A stretch of 14,714 nucleotides of DNA from Lachnospiraceae bacterium UBA1201 (GCA_002309675.1 DBXX01000017.1:975-15688), one strand, 5' to 3'. Positions 1 to 7,388 are shown, numbered from the stretch's first letter. A program made the numbers and translations. Notes: generated by a model not told the origin, from the sequence alone.

Positions 1-1
1 G

Positions 2-850
2 ACATTTTTGAAGATCGCGGAGACGGGGAACTTTTCTGCTGCGGCCAATGAACTGGGCTACGCGCAGTCTACGGTGACCATGCAGATCAAGCAACTGGAG
101 GACGAACTCGGCGTTATGCTGTTCGACCGCCTGGGAAAGTCTGTGAGCCTGACGGCGGCGGGAGAGCGCCTACTCGTCCACGCGCGGAAGATGCAGCAGC
201 TGGAGCGGGAGATCCTGGCCGACGTCCCAATGTCGGACGAACCCTCCGGCGTATTGAAACTTGGTATCTCTGAGTCGCTTTGTTACAACCGCTTCCCGCC
301 ACTTTTGCTCGCTTATACGCGGGCGAACCCGAAGGTGGACATCCGCATCCAGTTCATCATGCATGATACATTTCCCGAGCAGTTGAAGAACGGAACCCTG
401 GATCTGTGCTACACCCTGAACCCGCTTATCGAACGGGAGGACCTGCGCCTACTCGGGAAGACGGAGGAGCGCCTGTGTTTCTATGCGGCGCCGGCGCATC
501 CGCTGGCCGCGCGCAAGCGTGTTACAGAGCAGGACCTTACGGATGTGCCTCTGCTCCTGACCGCGCACAATTGCAGTTTCCGAAAGATGCTGCTCGAGGA
601 TCTGGAGCGCGCCGGCGTACGTCCCAGGATCGCGCTGGAGACGAGCAGTAAGGAGATCCTGAAGCAATTTGCCGCGAACGAACTCGGCGTTGCCTTCATG
701 CCCGATATGGCGGCAGAAGAAGAGGTAAAAGCCGGAACACTCGTTCGGCTGAACTGGGCAGGCAGCGCATTCCCAATTTACTCGCAGCTCTTCGTGCATA
801 AGGATAAAAACGTAAATCCAGCTATCCGGGCGCTGGTTGATATGATCTAA
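2..850 (+). CDS. LysR-family transcriptional regulator (5' end outside window)
   Basis: This is a DNA-binding regulator of the LysR type, acting in the cytoplasm on an unknown target. The N-terminal winged helix-turn-helix is visible in the first ~60 residues (GNFSAAANELGYAQSTVTMQ, then a recognition-helix continuation and FDRLGK..SLTAAGE), followed by a linker helix and a periplasmic-binding-like effector domain from about residue 90 to the end. The reading frame stays open to the left edge (T-F-L precede the first possible TTG at 8). LysR proteins normally have some 8-10 more residues in front of KIAETGNFS, so the true start is outside the window. The C-terminus looks complete. The ligand cannot be predicted. 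No partner gene is visible downstream on the same strand: the next gene lies 400 bp away behind several terminator-like hairpins. The family call is secure; the regulon is unknown. Confidence 0.93.
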   Translation, partial: TFLKIAETGNFSAAANELGYAQSTVTMQIKQLEDELGVMLFDRLGKSVSLTAAGERLLVHARKMQQLEREILADVPMSDEPSGVLKLGISESLCYNRFPPLLLAYTRANPKVDIRIQFIMHDTFPEQLKNGTLDLCYTLNPLIEREDLRLLGKTEERLCFYAAPAHPLAARKRVTEQDLTDVPLLLTAHNCSFRKMLLEDLERAGVRPRIALETSSKEILKQFAANELGVAFMPDMAAEEEVKAGTLVRLNWAGSAFPIYSQLFVHKDKNVNPAIRALVDMI

Positions 851-907
851 GGGTAAACTCTTTCTCATTTATTCATATGGCTATATGAAAGTGTAAGTAG
901 GTGACCG

Positions 908-948
908 GCCACCAAAACCATGAAAATCGTGGCTTTTGGTGGCTTTTT
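908..948 (+). terminator. Hairpin unit 1, intrinsic terminator after the LysR gene
   Basis: The arm GCCACCAAAACCATG (908-922) pairs with CGTGGCTTTTGGTGGC (928-943), with one bulged base and one mismatch, and is followed by TTTTTCTTT. It lies 58 bp after the LysR stop codon, so it is the obvious terminator of that gene. Confidence 0.7.
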
Positions 949-982
949 CTTTGCTTTTTGGAGGGCTTCATCATGCGCCCGA

Positions 983-1021
983 CCACCAAAGTGATGAAAA
1001 TCTAAATTTTTGGTGGCTTTT
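983..1021 (+). terminator. Hairpin unit 2, terminator-like
   Basis: CCACCAAA (983-990) pairs with TTTGGTGG (1009-1016), an 8-bp stem around an 18-nt loop, followed by C and TTTTC. The stem is shorter than in units 1 and 4 because the loop-proximal pairs are missing. Confidence 0.5.
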
Positions 1022-1055
1022 CTTTCACCTTCGGAGACTATATGCTAAGTGACTG

Positions 1056-1095
1056 GCCACCAAAACAGCATGAAATAGAACTTTCGGTTGCTTTT
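1056..1095 (+). terminator. Hairpin unit 3, decayed copy
   Basis: GCCACCAAAA (1056-1065) faces TTTCGGTTGC (1082-1091), leaving two mismatches (C-T and A-C) in ten positions. A TTTT tract follows. It is recognisable as a member of the array by position and sequence, but probably folds poorly. Confidence 0.4.
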
Positions 1096-1128
1096 CTAAG
1101 GCGCCCCGGAACGGAACAGTGTTTAATA

Positions 1129-1171
1129 GCCACCAAAATGACGTAAAATTGTCATTTTGGTGGCTTTTTTT
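1129..1171 (+). terminator. Hairpin unit 4, perfect terminator hairpin
   Basis: GCCACCAAAATGAC (1129-1142) and GTCATTTTGGTGGC (1151-1164) form a perfect 14-bp stem with an 8-nt loop, followed by seven T. It is the strongest hairpin of the array and lies about 45 bp before the promoter of the cyclic-di-GMP gene, insulating that gene from upstream transcription. Confidence 0.75.
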
Positions 1172-1213
1172 CTAAAAAATCAGCGTAAAATTATAGAAAT
1201 CTAACACGCTTTG

Positions 1214-1222
1214 TGCTATGAT
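1214..1222 (+). promoter_or_regulatory. Extended -10 promoter of the GGDEF/EAL gene
   Basis: TGCTATGAT is a TGn-extended -10 element 30 bp before the start codon. No convincing -35 is present (TAGAAA at the 17-bp position), as expected for an extended -10 promoter. A GGAG Shine-Dalgarno element at 1240-1243 fixes the start at 1252. Confidence 0.5.
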
Positions 1223-1251
1223 AAAAGGTAGTAAAGAATGGAGCGTATGTT

Positions 1252-4200
1252 ATGATCGATGTACTTACTGCGCATATATCATTTTTGTTATTTGAAGCGA
1301 TCTTCTGCCTTCTTTCGGCCTTAGTCTACTCAGTTAGCAAGGATCCCCTTCGCATTCGAAAGTCGGTAGTCCTTTCGTTGAATCTGTCTTGCGGAGTCAT
1401 GTTGATCTGCGAGTATCTTTTTTATGTCTATCGGGGCAGCAAATCTCCGACAGACGTATTTATCATGCACTTAGTAAACGCGGGCGTTTACTACATGATC
1501 ATATTGTTGCTTTTATTCTACGCGATGCTGGTGGGCGTCCGCCTGTTCGACCGTTTCGACCTGAAGGCCGACATGCCTTGCCGGAAGCGCGCTATTGCTG
1601 TGTGCATAGTCGTAGCGGTCGGCCTCATCCTCATCACTGTTTCGCAGTTCACAGGCATCTATTATTATTTTGACTCGGACAATGTCTACCAGCGCGGACC
1701 GTTGTTCTGGCTGGCTGCGGTCATCCCCACGTTTGGCGCGATTTTAGTCGCGACGATCGTTTTGCAGCATAAGGAAAGAACGACGCTGAGCCAGCGCCTG
1801 GTCCTGCTTTCTTATGTCGCTCTGCCCATGGCAGGCGAGGTGCTCCAGAGCTTGTTCTACGGCAACTCACTGATGAACATCTGCGTCGGCGTATCCGTCC
1901 TGATGGTGTTCTTCGAGAACATGATCCACAAAGAAAAAGAGATCTACATAGCCTCGCGTACCGAGGCCAGGACGGGACTGGCGAACGAGCACGGCTACGT
2001 AGAATGGCTGAATTCCATGAAGGGAAATCCGAAACTGAAAGAATACGCTGCCGTGGTCTTCGACCTGCGGAAATTCTCCGAGATCAACCGCATCTACGGA
2101 ATCGAGAACGGTAACCGCGTTCTGGCCGGTTTCGGTAACATCATGCTGGGCCTGGTCGAAAAGGACGAGATCCTGGGCCGACAGTATGGTAATAAATTCG
2201 TAGCGATCATCAAAAAGAAGAATTTGGACAGCTGTCTGAAGGTCTTGAAGGGCGTTGAGGTACCGTTTACAAATATCATAACGGGGCAGGAGGAACGAGT
2301 CACATTGTCCGCCCACATCGGCGTATACATGATCGACCGCACCGACCTGAAGGGTGAGGACATCCTGATCCTCGCGTCCCACGCGCTCGGCGAAGCAAAA
2401 GAAAAAGACACGGAAGATGTCGTATGGCTGACACAGGAGACCATCGACGCGATCGCCGAGAAAAAGAAGCTGGAGAGCGACATCCGGGCCGGTATCGCGA
2501 ACGGAGAGTTCCGCCCGTTCTACCAGCCGAAGGTCAACTCGAAGACCGGTAAACTCTGCGGCGCCGAAGCATTGACCCGATGGTTCCACAACGACAAGAT
2601 GATATCTCCGGGCGTATTCATCCCGATCATGGAAGCGAACGACACGGTCTGCCTGCTGGATTTTTTCATCCTGAAGACGGTCTGCGCGGACATCGCGAGC
2701 TGGCTGGAAGAGGGCATCGATGTTCCGGTGATCTCGGTGAACTGCTCGAGACGCAACCTGACTGACCCGAACCTGGCGCACCACATCGACCAGGTCGTAC
2801 AGGAAGCCGGCATCCCGAAGAACCTCATCGAGATCGAGGTGACGGAGAGCAGCGATGAATTCTCCATCGGCGTGCTGAGTAACTTTGTCGACGCATTGCA
2901 TGAACTGGGTTACAAAGTATCCATCGACGATTTCGGAAGCGTGAGCTCGTCATTGACCTTGCTTCGCGAGGTTTCCTTCGATACACTGAAGATCGATAAA
3001 GGTTTCGTGGACAATGTAAACGATAAGGATATCGCGATCCTGACCTATATCGTTAAGCTGGCCAGAGAGATCCGGCTGGATACGGTGGCGGAGGGCGTCG
3101 AACAGAGAACGCAGATCGAGATCCTGAACGATCTCGGTGTGGACGTCATCCAGGGCTACTATTACGACCGCCCCCTTCCGAAGGAGGATATGACAGAGAG
3201 ACTGAAGTCGCCGAGTTACACATCGGATCGATCAAAGACCGAAAAAAACGGTACAGAGAGAGACGTTAAGGATCCGGGGTGGAGGATGAACGTGGATTAT
3301 AAAGATTTCGTAGAAAAATTCAACCGGGTCGCATGTGTATTGTCCGTCGATCTGAATGAAGAGGATGACGATAAACGGTACATGGTCATCGAGGCAAATG
3401 AAGCCTATAAGCACACGGTCGTTCAGAATTTGGATGACTTTGTGACGAATGTGCCTTACACGCGTTACATCCCGAAGACCCAGAATTTCGAGAGTCTGTG
3501 TGACGACTGCGTCCGCAAAAACCGGCCGATCCACACATATTTCGATATCGAATTATACAATGCCTGGATGGAGGTGTTCCTGACGCCGCTGACGTCGGAC
3601 GATCCGAATAAAGGCATCATTCTGTTCTCCTATGAGATGAACCCAAAGGCGGAGATCGAAAAACTCACGGACGTTTCGTCCGAGACGGCGCTGCATGTGA
3701 TCAAGACCTGTCTCAAACTTCGTGAAACGAATGATTTCCAGAAAGCGATCGATTCCGTTGTGGAGGACATCCGCGTGCAGTGCGGCGCGAAAGGTTGCCG
3801 CATCCTTCTGACGGATTTCGCGAACCGTCGCTGCTCCGTCTTAAGTGAGGCGAAGATCGACGATCCCGAGATCCTTCCGATGGCATCCTATCTGGACGAT
3901 GATTTCTTCAGCATCGTCGAGACCTGGCCGCGCCTGATCAACAAGAGCAACTGTTACATCATCACGAACGAGAAGGATATGGAAAATGCCGCTAAGATCT
4001 CCCCGGAGTGGGTGGCGTCCTTAAAGATCGCGGACGTCGAGCGACTCGTTATGTTTCCTCTTCGTTCCGGCGATGAGACGATCGGCTACATGTGGGCCGC
4101 GAATTTCGATGAGACGAAGACCCTTATGCTCCGCGAGACCCTGAACCTCACATCCTTCATTTTGTCCGCGGAGATCGCGAACGAGATGAACATCCGTAAG

Positions 4201-4695
4201 ATGAAGATCATGAGTTCGACCGACCTTCTGACCGGCGTATTCAACCGTAATGCGATGAACAACCGCATCAGCGACGATCTGAACGGTACGACACCTATTG
4301 CGAAACCGTTTGGCGTCTTCTTTATCGATGTCAACGGTCTGAAAACGGTCAATGACACGAAGGGGCACCTCTCTGGCGATAACCTCCTGAAAGACGTCGC
4401 GACGACCCTAAAGGAGCTCTGCGGGAAGGATGCCGAGATCTACCGTATCGGCGGCGACGAATTCATGGCCATTGCGACGAATACTTCGGCTGAAGATTTC
4501 GCGAAACTGAATGAGACGCTTCTGGCAAACTGTGAGCGTCCGAACCGTGCACACTTTGCAGTCGGCGCCTGCCACAGCGACGAATCCGGCGGCATCATCA
4601 AGGCCATGCAGACGGCCGATGCCCGCATGTACGAAGTCAAAAAGGACTATTACGACCGGCACCCGGAATATGAGTGGCACAATCGGCCGATGTAA
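1252..4695 (+). CDS. 7TM membrane GGDEF/EAL/GAF/GGDEF cyclic-di-GMP protein
   Basis: This 1147-residue protein is predicted to make and/or degrade cyclic di-GMP at the inner face of the membrane. Seven hydrophobic segments fill residues ~10-225 (sensor). A first GGDEF domain (~235-395) is degenerate: the signature reads YGNKF at 312-316. An EAL phosphodiesterase domain follows (~410-645), with EAL at 439-441, NCS, EVTES, DD at 559-560, K580, E614 and QGY at 634-636. The usual DFGTGYSSL loop reads DFGSVSSSL. A PAS-like region (~683-805) and a GAF-like region (~815-970) precede a second GGDEF domain with LLTGVFNR near 992-999 and an intact GGDEF at 1067-1071. The inhibitory RxxD site is missing (GKDA at that place). 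The ATG has a GGAG box 8 bp upstream. The gene is monocistronic, between the hairpin array and a terminator at 4767-4796. Domain calls are firm except PAS and GAF, which rest on fold-like pattern only. The sensed signal is unknown. Confidence 0.93.
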   Translation: MIDVLTAHISFLLFEAIFCLLSALVYSVSKDPLRIRKSVVLSLNLSCGVMLICEYLFYVYRGSKSPTDVFIMHLVNAGVYYMIILLLLFYAMLVGVRLFDRFDLKADMPCRKRAIAVCIVVAVGLILITVSQFTGIYYYFDSDNVYQRGPLFWLAAVIPTFGAILVATIVLQHKERTTLSQRLVLLSYVALPMAGEVLQSLFYGNSLMNICVGVSVLMVFFENMIHKEKEIYIASRTEARTGLANEHGYVEWLNSMKGNPKLKEYAAVVFDLRKFSEINRIYGIENGNRVLAGFGNIMLGLVEKDEILGRQYGNKFVAIIKKKNLDSCLKVLKGVEVPFTNIITGQEERVTLSAHIGVYMIDRTDLKGEDILILASHALGEAKEKDTEDVVWLTQETIDAIAEKKKLESDIRAGIANGEFRPFYQPKVNSKTGKLCGAEALTRWFHNDKMISPGVFIPIMEANDTVCLLDFFILKTVCADIASWLEEGIDVPVISVNCSRRNLTDPNLAHHIDQVVQEAGIPKNLIEIEVTESSDEFSIGVLSNFVDALHELGYKVSIDDFGSVSSSLTLLREVSFDTLKIDKGFVDNVNDKDIAILTYIVKLAREIRLDTVAEGVEQRTQIEILNDLGVDVIQGYYYDRPLPKEDMTERLKSPSYTSDRSKTEKNGTERDVKDPGWRMNVDYKDFVEKFNRVACVLSVDLNEEDDDKRYMVIEANEAYKHTVVQNLDDFVTNVPYTRYIPKTQNFESLCDDCVRKNRPIHTYFDIELYNAWMEVFLTPLTSDDPNKGIILFSYEMNPKAEIEKLTDVSSETALHVIKTCLKLRETNDFQKAIDSVVEDIRVQCGAKGCRILLTDFANRRCSVLSEAKIDDPEILPMASYLDDDFFSIVETWPRLINKSNCYIITNEKDMENAAKISPEWVASLKIADVERLVMFPLRSGDETIGYMWAANFDETKTLMLRETLNLTSFILSAEIANEMNIRKMKIMSSTDLLTGVFNRNAMNNRISDDLNGTTPIAKPFGVFFIDVNGLKTVNDTKGHLSGDNLLKDVATTLKELCGKDAEIYRIGGDEFMAIATNTSAEDFAKLNETLLANCERPNRAHFAVGACHSDESGGIIKAMQTADARMYEVKKDYYDRHPEYEWHNRPM

Positions 4696-4721
4696 AGACA
4701 GAAGCGTTTGTGATTTTCAGC

Positions 4722-4796
4722 CTGATCGGCAGTGAAGACTACGAAGGATATCAGTAAAATAGATAGGAGCCCGGCTTAAGGCGCGGGCTCGGTTTT
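4722..4796 (+). repeat. Direct repeat copy A: NUDIX-HD gene tail plus terminator
   Basis: These 75 bases match 6335-6408 with one substitution and one inserted G. Copy B holds the last codons of the NUDIX-HD gene (LIGSEDYEGYQ and stop) and its terminator. Copy A has the same codons, but no HD gene upstream of them. It begins 26 bp after the stop of the cyclic-di-GMP gene. It is therefore a displaced gene end, left by duplication or by deletion of an earlier copy. Confidence 0.9.
4767..4796 (+). terminator. Terminator of the cyclic-di-GMP gene (inside copy A)
   Basis: GAGCCCG (4767-4773) pairs with CGGGCTC (4784-4790), followed by GGTTTT. An extra G in the right arm shortens the stem compared with copy B. 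It is the only terminator after the GGDEF/EAL gene, so that gene appears to have adopted the terminator of another gene. Confidence 0.65.
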
Positions 4797-4798
4797 AG

Positions 4799-5038
4799 TT
4801 TGAGCATTGCGAAAATGCACCCGGGAGGAGAACGAATTACGGATGGTCAGCGGAAACATTTCATGTATCAGGTGAAGGTTATTATCTCAATTTTGATAAT
4901 ACATCATCTCTTGCTTCAGGTGAAGATTCTGCTGAACATTTGACGGAGATCGTGCTCGAGTGCGGAGAGGCGATAGAACTTTATACACCGACATTGGATG
5001 CAGGAACCATGATCTACTTCGAACTGGAGAGGGAATAA
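4799..5038 (+). pseudogene. Headless coding fragment, C-terminal remnant of an unknown protein
   Basis: The frame after the TAG at 4796-4798 stays open for 79 codons to the TAA at 5036-5038 and reads like real protein (for example YGWSAETFHVSGEGYYLNF and, at the end, LDAGTMIYFELERE). It has no start codon until an ATG eight codons before the stop. The most likely reading is the 3' remnant of a gene whose 5' part was replaced by repeat copy A. I do not recognise the family; the alternating hydrophobic pattern suggests a beta-rich domain. A GGGAGGAG motif at 4823-4830 is not followed by a usable start in this frame. The remaining bases, 5039-5122, hold the promoter of the next gene. Confidence 0.4.
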
Positions 5039-5057
5039 ATCCAAGGCCGTAATATTC

Positions 5058-5086
5058 TTGCTGTTTGATCTGCTGTATGGTATGAT
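5058..5086 (+). promoter_or_regulatory. Sigma-70-type promoter of the NUDIX-HD gene
   Basis: TTGCTG (5058-5063), a 17-bp spacer and TATGAT (5081-5086) preceded by TGG (extended -10). The start codon follows 36 bp downstream, with AGGAG at 5108-5112. Confidence 0.55.
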
Positions 5087-5122
5087 AAATGCATAAGAAA
5101 TCGATGCAGGAGCAGAACGGAT

Positions 5123-6370
5123 ATGAATACTTCTATGAAAGAATTATTTCGCATGGACCGTCAGAATTATGATCCGGATGGGCCTGTCTACGAGCGACCT
5201 TCTTCGCGAGCCATTATCCTGAAGGACGGGAAGGTTCTGGTCAATTATATCCGGAATTGGGACTGCTATGAATTTCCCGGAGGCGGACTGGAGCCCGGCG
5301 AGACGCCGGAGCAGGCACTGGTTAGGGAAGTGGCGGAGGAGACCGGCTATGTGGTGCGACCCGAGACTATAGAGGAGTTCGGGATCGTGATCCGCAGACA
5401 ACAGGACAGCATGGACCCGCACGGTATCTTTGAACAGAAGAATTATTACTATCTCTGCGACGTCGAGGATGAGACCGTGGAGCGAAAACCGGACCCGCAC
5501 GAAGTAGAGGAAGGTGCCGAACCCGTATGGGTGGAAGCACTGTCCCGGGCAGTTTACAAAACGCGAAAAGCGTTCGAGCGTTTCGGTGAGGCGCACATGG
5601 AACGGGAGATGCGTGTCATGGACATGGCGGATCGTTTCCTGCGCCGGCGCAGTTATGAGAGGACTGAAGCGGCGGCGATTCGCGCGCTGGGCCCGGCTGA
5701 TTACACAGGCATGCTCCGCTTCGTGCAGGAGATGCTGGAGGAAAAGCAGACCGAAGGCATAGGAAATGTGGGCTTCCACAAGCTGGAGTTCGGCTATACG
5801 CGCTTTGAGCATACCAAACGCGTGCTGGGCTGGGCGAAACGTCTCTATGACGCGACGCCGGATAAAACGGGACTTCGCTACGAAGACCTGATGATCGCGA
5901 CCATTTTCCACGATGTGGGCCGCGCGACCAGTGACGCCCTGGGGATCGATCATGCGACCGCCGGCGTACCGATCACGAGGCAGTACCTGCAGGAGCACGG
6001 CTTCTCGCAGGAGCGGACCGAATACATCGCGTATCTGGTCGGAGCGCACTCCGAGAAACACCGCTTGCAGGATCCGCAGACGGACCGCAATCTGGTCATG
6101 CTCATGGAGGCGGACCTGTTGGATGACATGGGGCTCATGGGCCTGGTGATGGACACGATGATCGTACGAGGACGGAAGGAAAAAGCGGACTTCTACGATT
6201 GCTACGAGCATTATCAGAGATATACACATGTGCAGCAGCACGACTGCCCGGTGGTGACGCCGCAGGCGCGCGCCTTCTGGGATGAAAAAGCGGCGGCGGT
6301 GGACCGGTTCATGGAACTGTACCGCCGGGACATTCTGATCGGCAGTGAAGATTACGAAGGATATCAGTAA
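5123..6370 (+). CDS. NUDIX hydrolase-HD domain fusion protein
   Basis: This 415-residue cytoplasmic enzyme joins two nucleotide- or phosphate-hydrolysing modules. The N-terminal NUDIX domain (~25-150) has a complete box: G54, E60 and REVAEETGY at 68-76, matching G-x5-E-x7-REUxEExGU, so it should hydrolyse a nucleoside diphosphate linked to another group with a divalent metal. The C-terminal HD domain (~195-400) shows FEHTKRV with H230, the H263-D264 pair in IFHDVGR, H309 in GAHSEKH and D331 in MEADLLDD, as in metal-dependent phosphohydrolases. The substrates are unknown; the fusion suggests two steps on one nucleotide, for example house-cleaning or signalling. The ATG at 5123 has AGGAG 10 bp upstream and its own promoter, and the gene ends in a strong terminator. 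Its last codons are duplicated at 4722-4754. Domain calls are firm; the function is not known. Confidence 0.88.
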   Translation: MNTSMKELFRMDRQNYDPDGPVYERPSSRAIILKDGKVLVNYIRNWDCYEFPGGGLEPGETPEQALVREVAEETGYVVRPETIEEFGIVIRRQQDSMDPHGIFEQKNYYYLCDVEDETVERKPDPHEVEEGAEPVWVEALSRAVYKTRKAFERFGEAHMEREMRVMDMADRFLRRRSYERTEAAAIRALGPADYTGMLRFVQEMLEEKQTEGIGNVGFHKLEFGYTRFEHTKRVLGWAKRLYDATPDKTGLRYEDLMIATIFHDVGRATSDALGIDHATAGVPITRQYLQEHGFSQERTEYIAYLVGAHSEKHRLQDPQTDRNLVMLMEADLLDDMGLMGLVMDTMIVRGRKEKADFYDCYEHYQRYTHVQQHDCPVVTPQARAFWDEKAAAVDRFMELYRRDILIGSEDYEGYQ

Positions 6371-6408
6371 AATAGATAGGAGCCCGGCTTAAGGCCGGGC
6401 TCGGTTTT
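6335..6408 (+). repeat. Direct repeat copy B: 3' end of the NUDIX-HD gene plus terminator
   Basis: This is the in-place copy of the 74-75-bp repeat described at 4722-4796. The two copies are in direct orientation, 1613 bp apart, and bracket the coding fragment and the whole NUDIX-HD gene. Confidence 0.9.
6380..6408 (+). terminator. Rho-independent terminator of the NUDIX-HD gene
   Basis: GAGCCCGGC (6380-6388) and GCCGGGCTC (6394-6402) form a perfect 9-bp GC-rich stem with a 5-nt loop, followed by GGTTTTCGTT. Confidence 0.8.
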
Positions 6409-6421
6409 CGTTCTGTTCGTC

Positions 6422-6550
6422 ATGTCGGATAAACCGGAATTCAAGGATACTTGGATCCACAATGAAGGACTGTGGCAGAGGCTGAACCTGATATTTATGT
6501 ATCTGCCGCTCATTCTGGTGTCATTAAAACAGATCACAGGAAAAGCATGA
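6422..6550 (+). CDS. Possible small ORF of 42 residues with one hydrophobic segment
   Basis: An ATG at 6422 opens a 42-codon frame (starting MSDKPEFKDTW) with a hydrophobic run LIFMYLPLILV that could span a membrane. No Shine-Dalgarno sequence precedes it; it starts only 14 bp after a terminator and has no promoter of its own. It may be a chance ORF or the end of a decayed gene. It is listed because the 271-bp gap 6371-6641 holds nothing else besides the terminator and the next promoter. Confidence 0.2.
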   Translation: MSDKPEFKDTWIHNEGLWQRLNLIFMYLPLILVSLKQITGKA

Positions 6551-6572
6551 TCATTCAAAAGCAGGCTTTTTA

Positions 6573-6601
6573 TGGACATCCGGCAACATATCTGATATAC
6601 T
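6573..6601 (+). promoter_or_regulatory. Promoter of the zinc-ribbon protein gene
   Basis: TGGACA (6573-6578), a 17-bp spacer, then TGA-TATACT (extended -10, hexamer 6596-6601). The start codon is 40 bp downstream, behind GGAGG at 6628-6632. Confidence 0.6.
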
Positions 6602-6641
6602 GTATATAGGGGAAGTGGTTAAGGAATGGAGGATGAATTAG

Positions 6642-7388
6642 ATGCTTATCAAATCGATCCAATGTCCGTCCTGCGGCGGTAACCTGAATGTCGAAAACAT
6701 TCACCAGTCGTTGTTCTATTGCCAGTACTGCGGTGCAGCGGTACAGCTCGAAACGAACCGAAATAAAGGTTACGACCTGGAGCACGGTCGACTGGATGCC
6801 CGTGCCGAGATGGCGGATACGATCCTTCAGAGGATCGAAAAGATCAAACCCGAACTGATCCGTAACGGAAATGCGGACTATGACATAAAGAATCTGCCTC
6901 GTGTTATCGGTGAATACAAAGCAGATCTGAGTGAAAACCGGATCTACGGGACGAAGGATATGGTCATAAGGGGCTTTTTCAAGGGCCTGGGCGTGCTGTT
7001 TATCGGCGCTTTCTTCGTAGTTGCACTGAACAAAACGCTGCCGACGCCGCTCCATACTTTGCTCATGATCCTCGTCGGATTTGCGCCGATCTATATTCCG
7101 GCCATCGGCGTTTTCATTGTGACTAGGAGAAGTGCCGAGATCAAGTGGCAGATCGCACGTACGGAGGAACGGCTCGCGCAGGCGCGCAGGGATTACGCCG
7201 AGTCGGAGGCCTATCTGGCCCAAAACGCCGAGATCGACATTCCGCCGCGTTTCCGCTCGGAGCCGGCACTCATCTATATGATGAAGGGCTTGAAGGCCAG
7301 AGAGTTCATTTCCCTAGATCAGGCAATCTTCCGCTGTGAAGAGGCCATGGCGCGACATGAGATCCCGGACACCTACCTCACATTCTGA
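6642..7388 (+). CDS. Zinc-ribbon membrane protein of unknown function
   Basis: This 248-residue protein begins with a short zinc ribbon, CPSCGG at residues 8-13 and CQYCGA at 27-32 (C8, C11, C27, C30), of the type often found at the N-terminus of small Bacillota membrane proteins. A charged, probably helical region (~45-105) follows, then two hydrophobic segments (~110-130 and ~137-160, including FFKGLGVLFIGAFFVVAL) forming a membrane hairpin. After that comes a helical, possibly coiled-coil stretch rich in E, A and R (~164-195), and a soluble tail. Both ends should face the cytoplasm if the hairpin model is right. The ATG has GGAGG 9 bp upstream and a good promoter. The MBL gene starts 35 bp downstream without a visible terminator between, so the two may be co-transcribed. 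I do not recognise a specific family and assign no role. Confidence 0.8.
   Translation: MLIKSIQCPSCGGNLNVENIHQSLFYCQYCGAAVQLETNRNKGYDLEHGRLDARAEMADTILQRIEKIKPELIRNGNADYDIKNLPRVIGEYKADLSENRIYGTKDMVIRGFFKGLGVLFIGAFFVVALNKTLPTPLHTLLMILVGFAPIYIPAIGVFIVTRRSAEIKWQIARTEERLAQARRDYAESEAYLAQNAEIDIPPRFRSEPALIYMMKGLKAREFISLDQAIFRCEEAMARHEIPDTYLTF

Larger units (their letters stand above)
908..1171 (+). repeat. Array of four tandem ~74-bp hairpin units
   Basis: This 400-bp stretch has no gene. It contains four copies of a unit whose left arm, CCACCAAA(A), starts at 909, 983, 1057 and 1130, so the spacings are 74, 74 and 73 bp. In every unit the right arm (TTTTGGTGGC or a decayed form) begins exactly 25 bp after the left arm and is followed by a T tract. 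The linkers are diverged but keep traces of common sequence, such as CTATATG and TAAGT near 885-900 and 1039-1050. Units 1 and 4 form good stems and units 2 and 3 are weaker. This is seen directly. That the units arose by tandem duplication, and that they work as terminators or as a structured RNA, is inference. Confidence 0.8.

Noticed and set aside
903..1172. CRISPR-like array in the LysR-GGDEF gap
   Set aside because: The conserved parts are two short complementary arms forming hairpins with T tracts. The intervening sequence lies inside the hairpin or in diverged linkers, there is no constant repeat of 25-40 bp, and no cas genes are present.
1867..2901. 344-residue minus-strand ORF inside the GGDEF/EAL gene
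   Set aside because: It is antisense to the first GGDEF and the EAL domain, with no recognisable motif; the plus frame carries conserved catalytic motifs throughout.
4815..4943. Alternative 42-codon ORF with a hydrophobic stretch in the fragment region
   Set aside because: It overlaps the longer protein-like frame 4799-5038 and has no ribosome site before its ATG. The hydrophobic run comes from AT-rich sequence read in another frame.
5144..6241. 365-residue minus-strand ORF opposite the NUDIX-HD gene
   Set aside because: It is the complement of the NUDIX-HD frame, with low-complexity H, R, L and V content and no start signal or domain.
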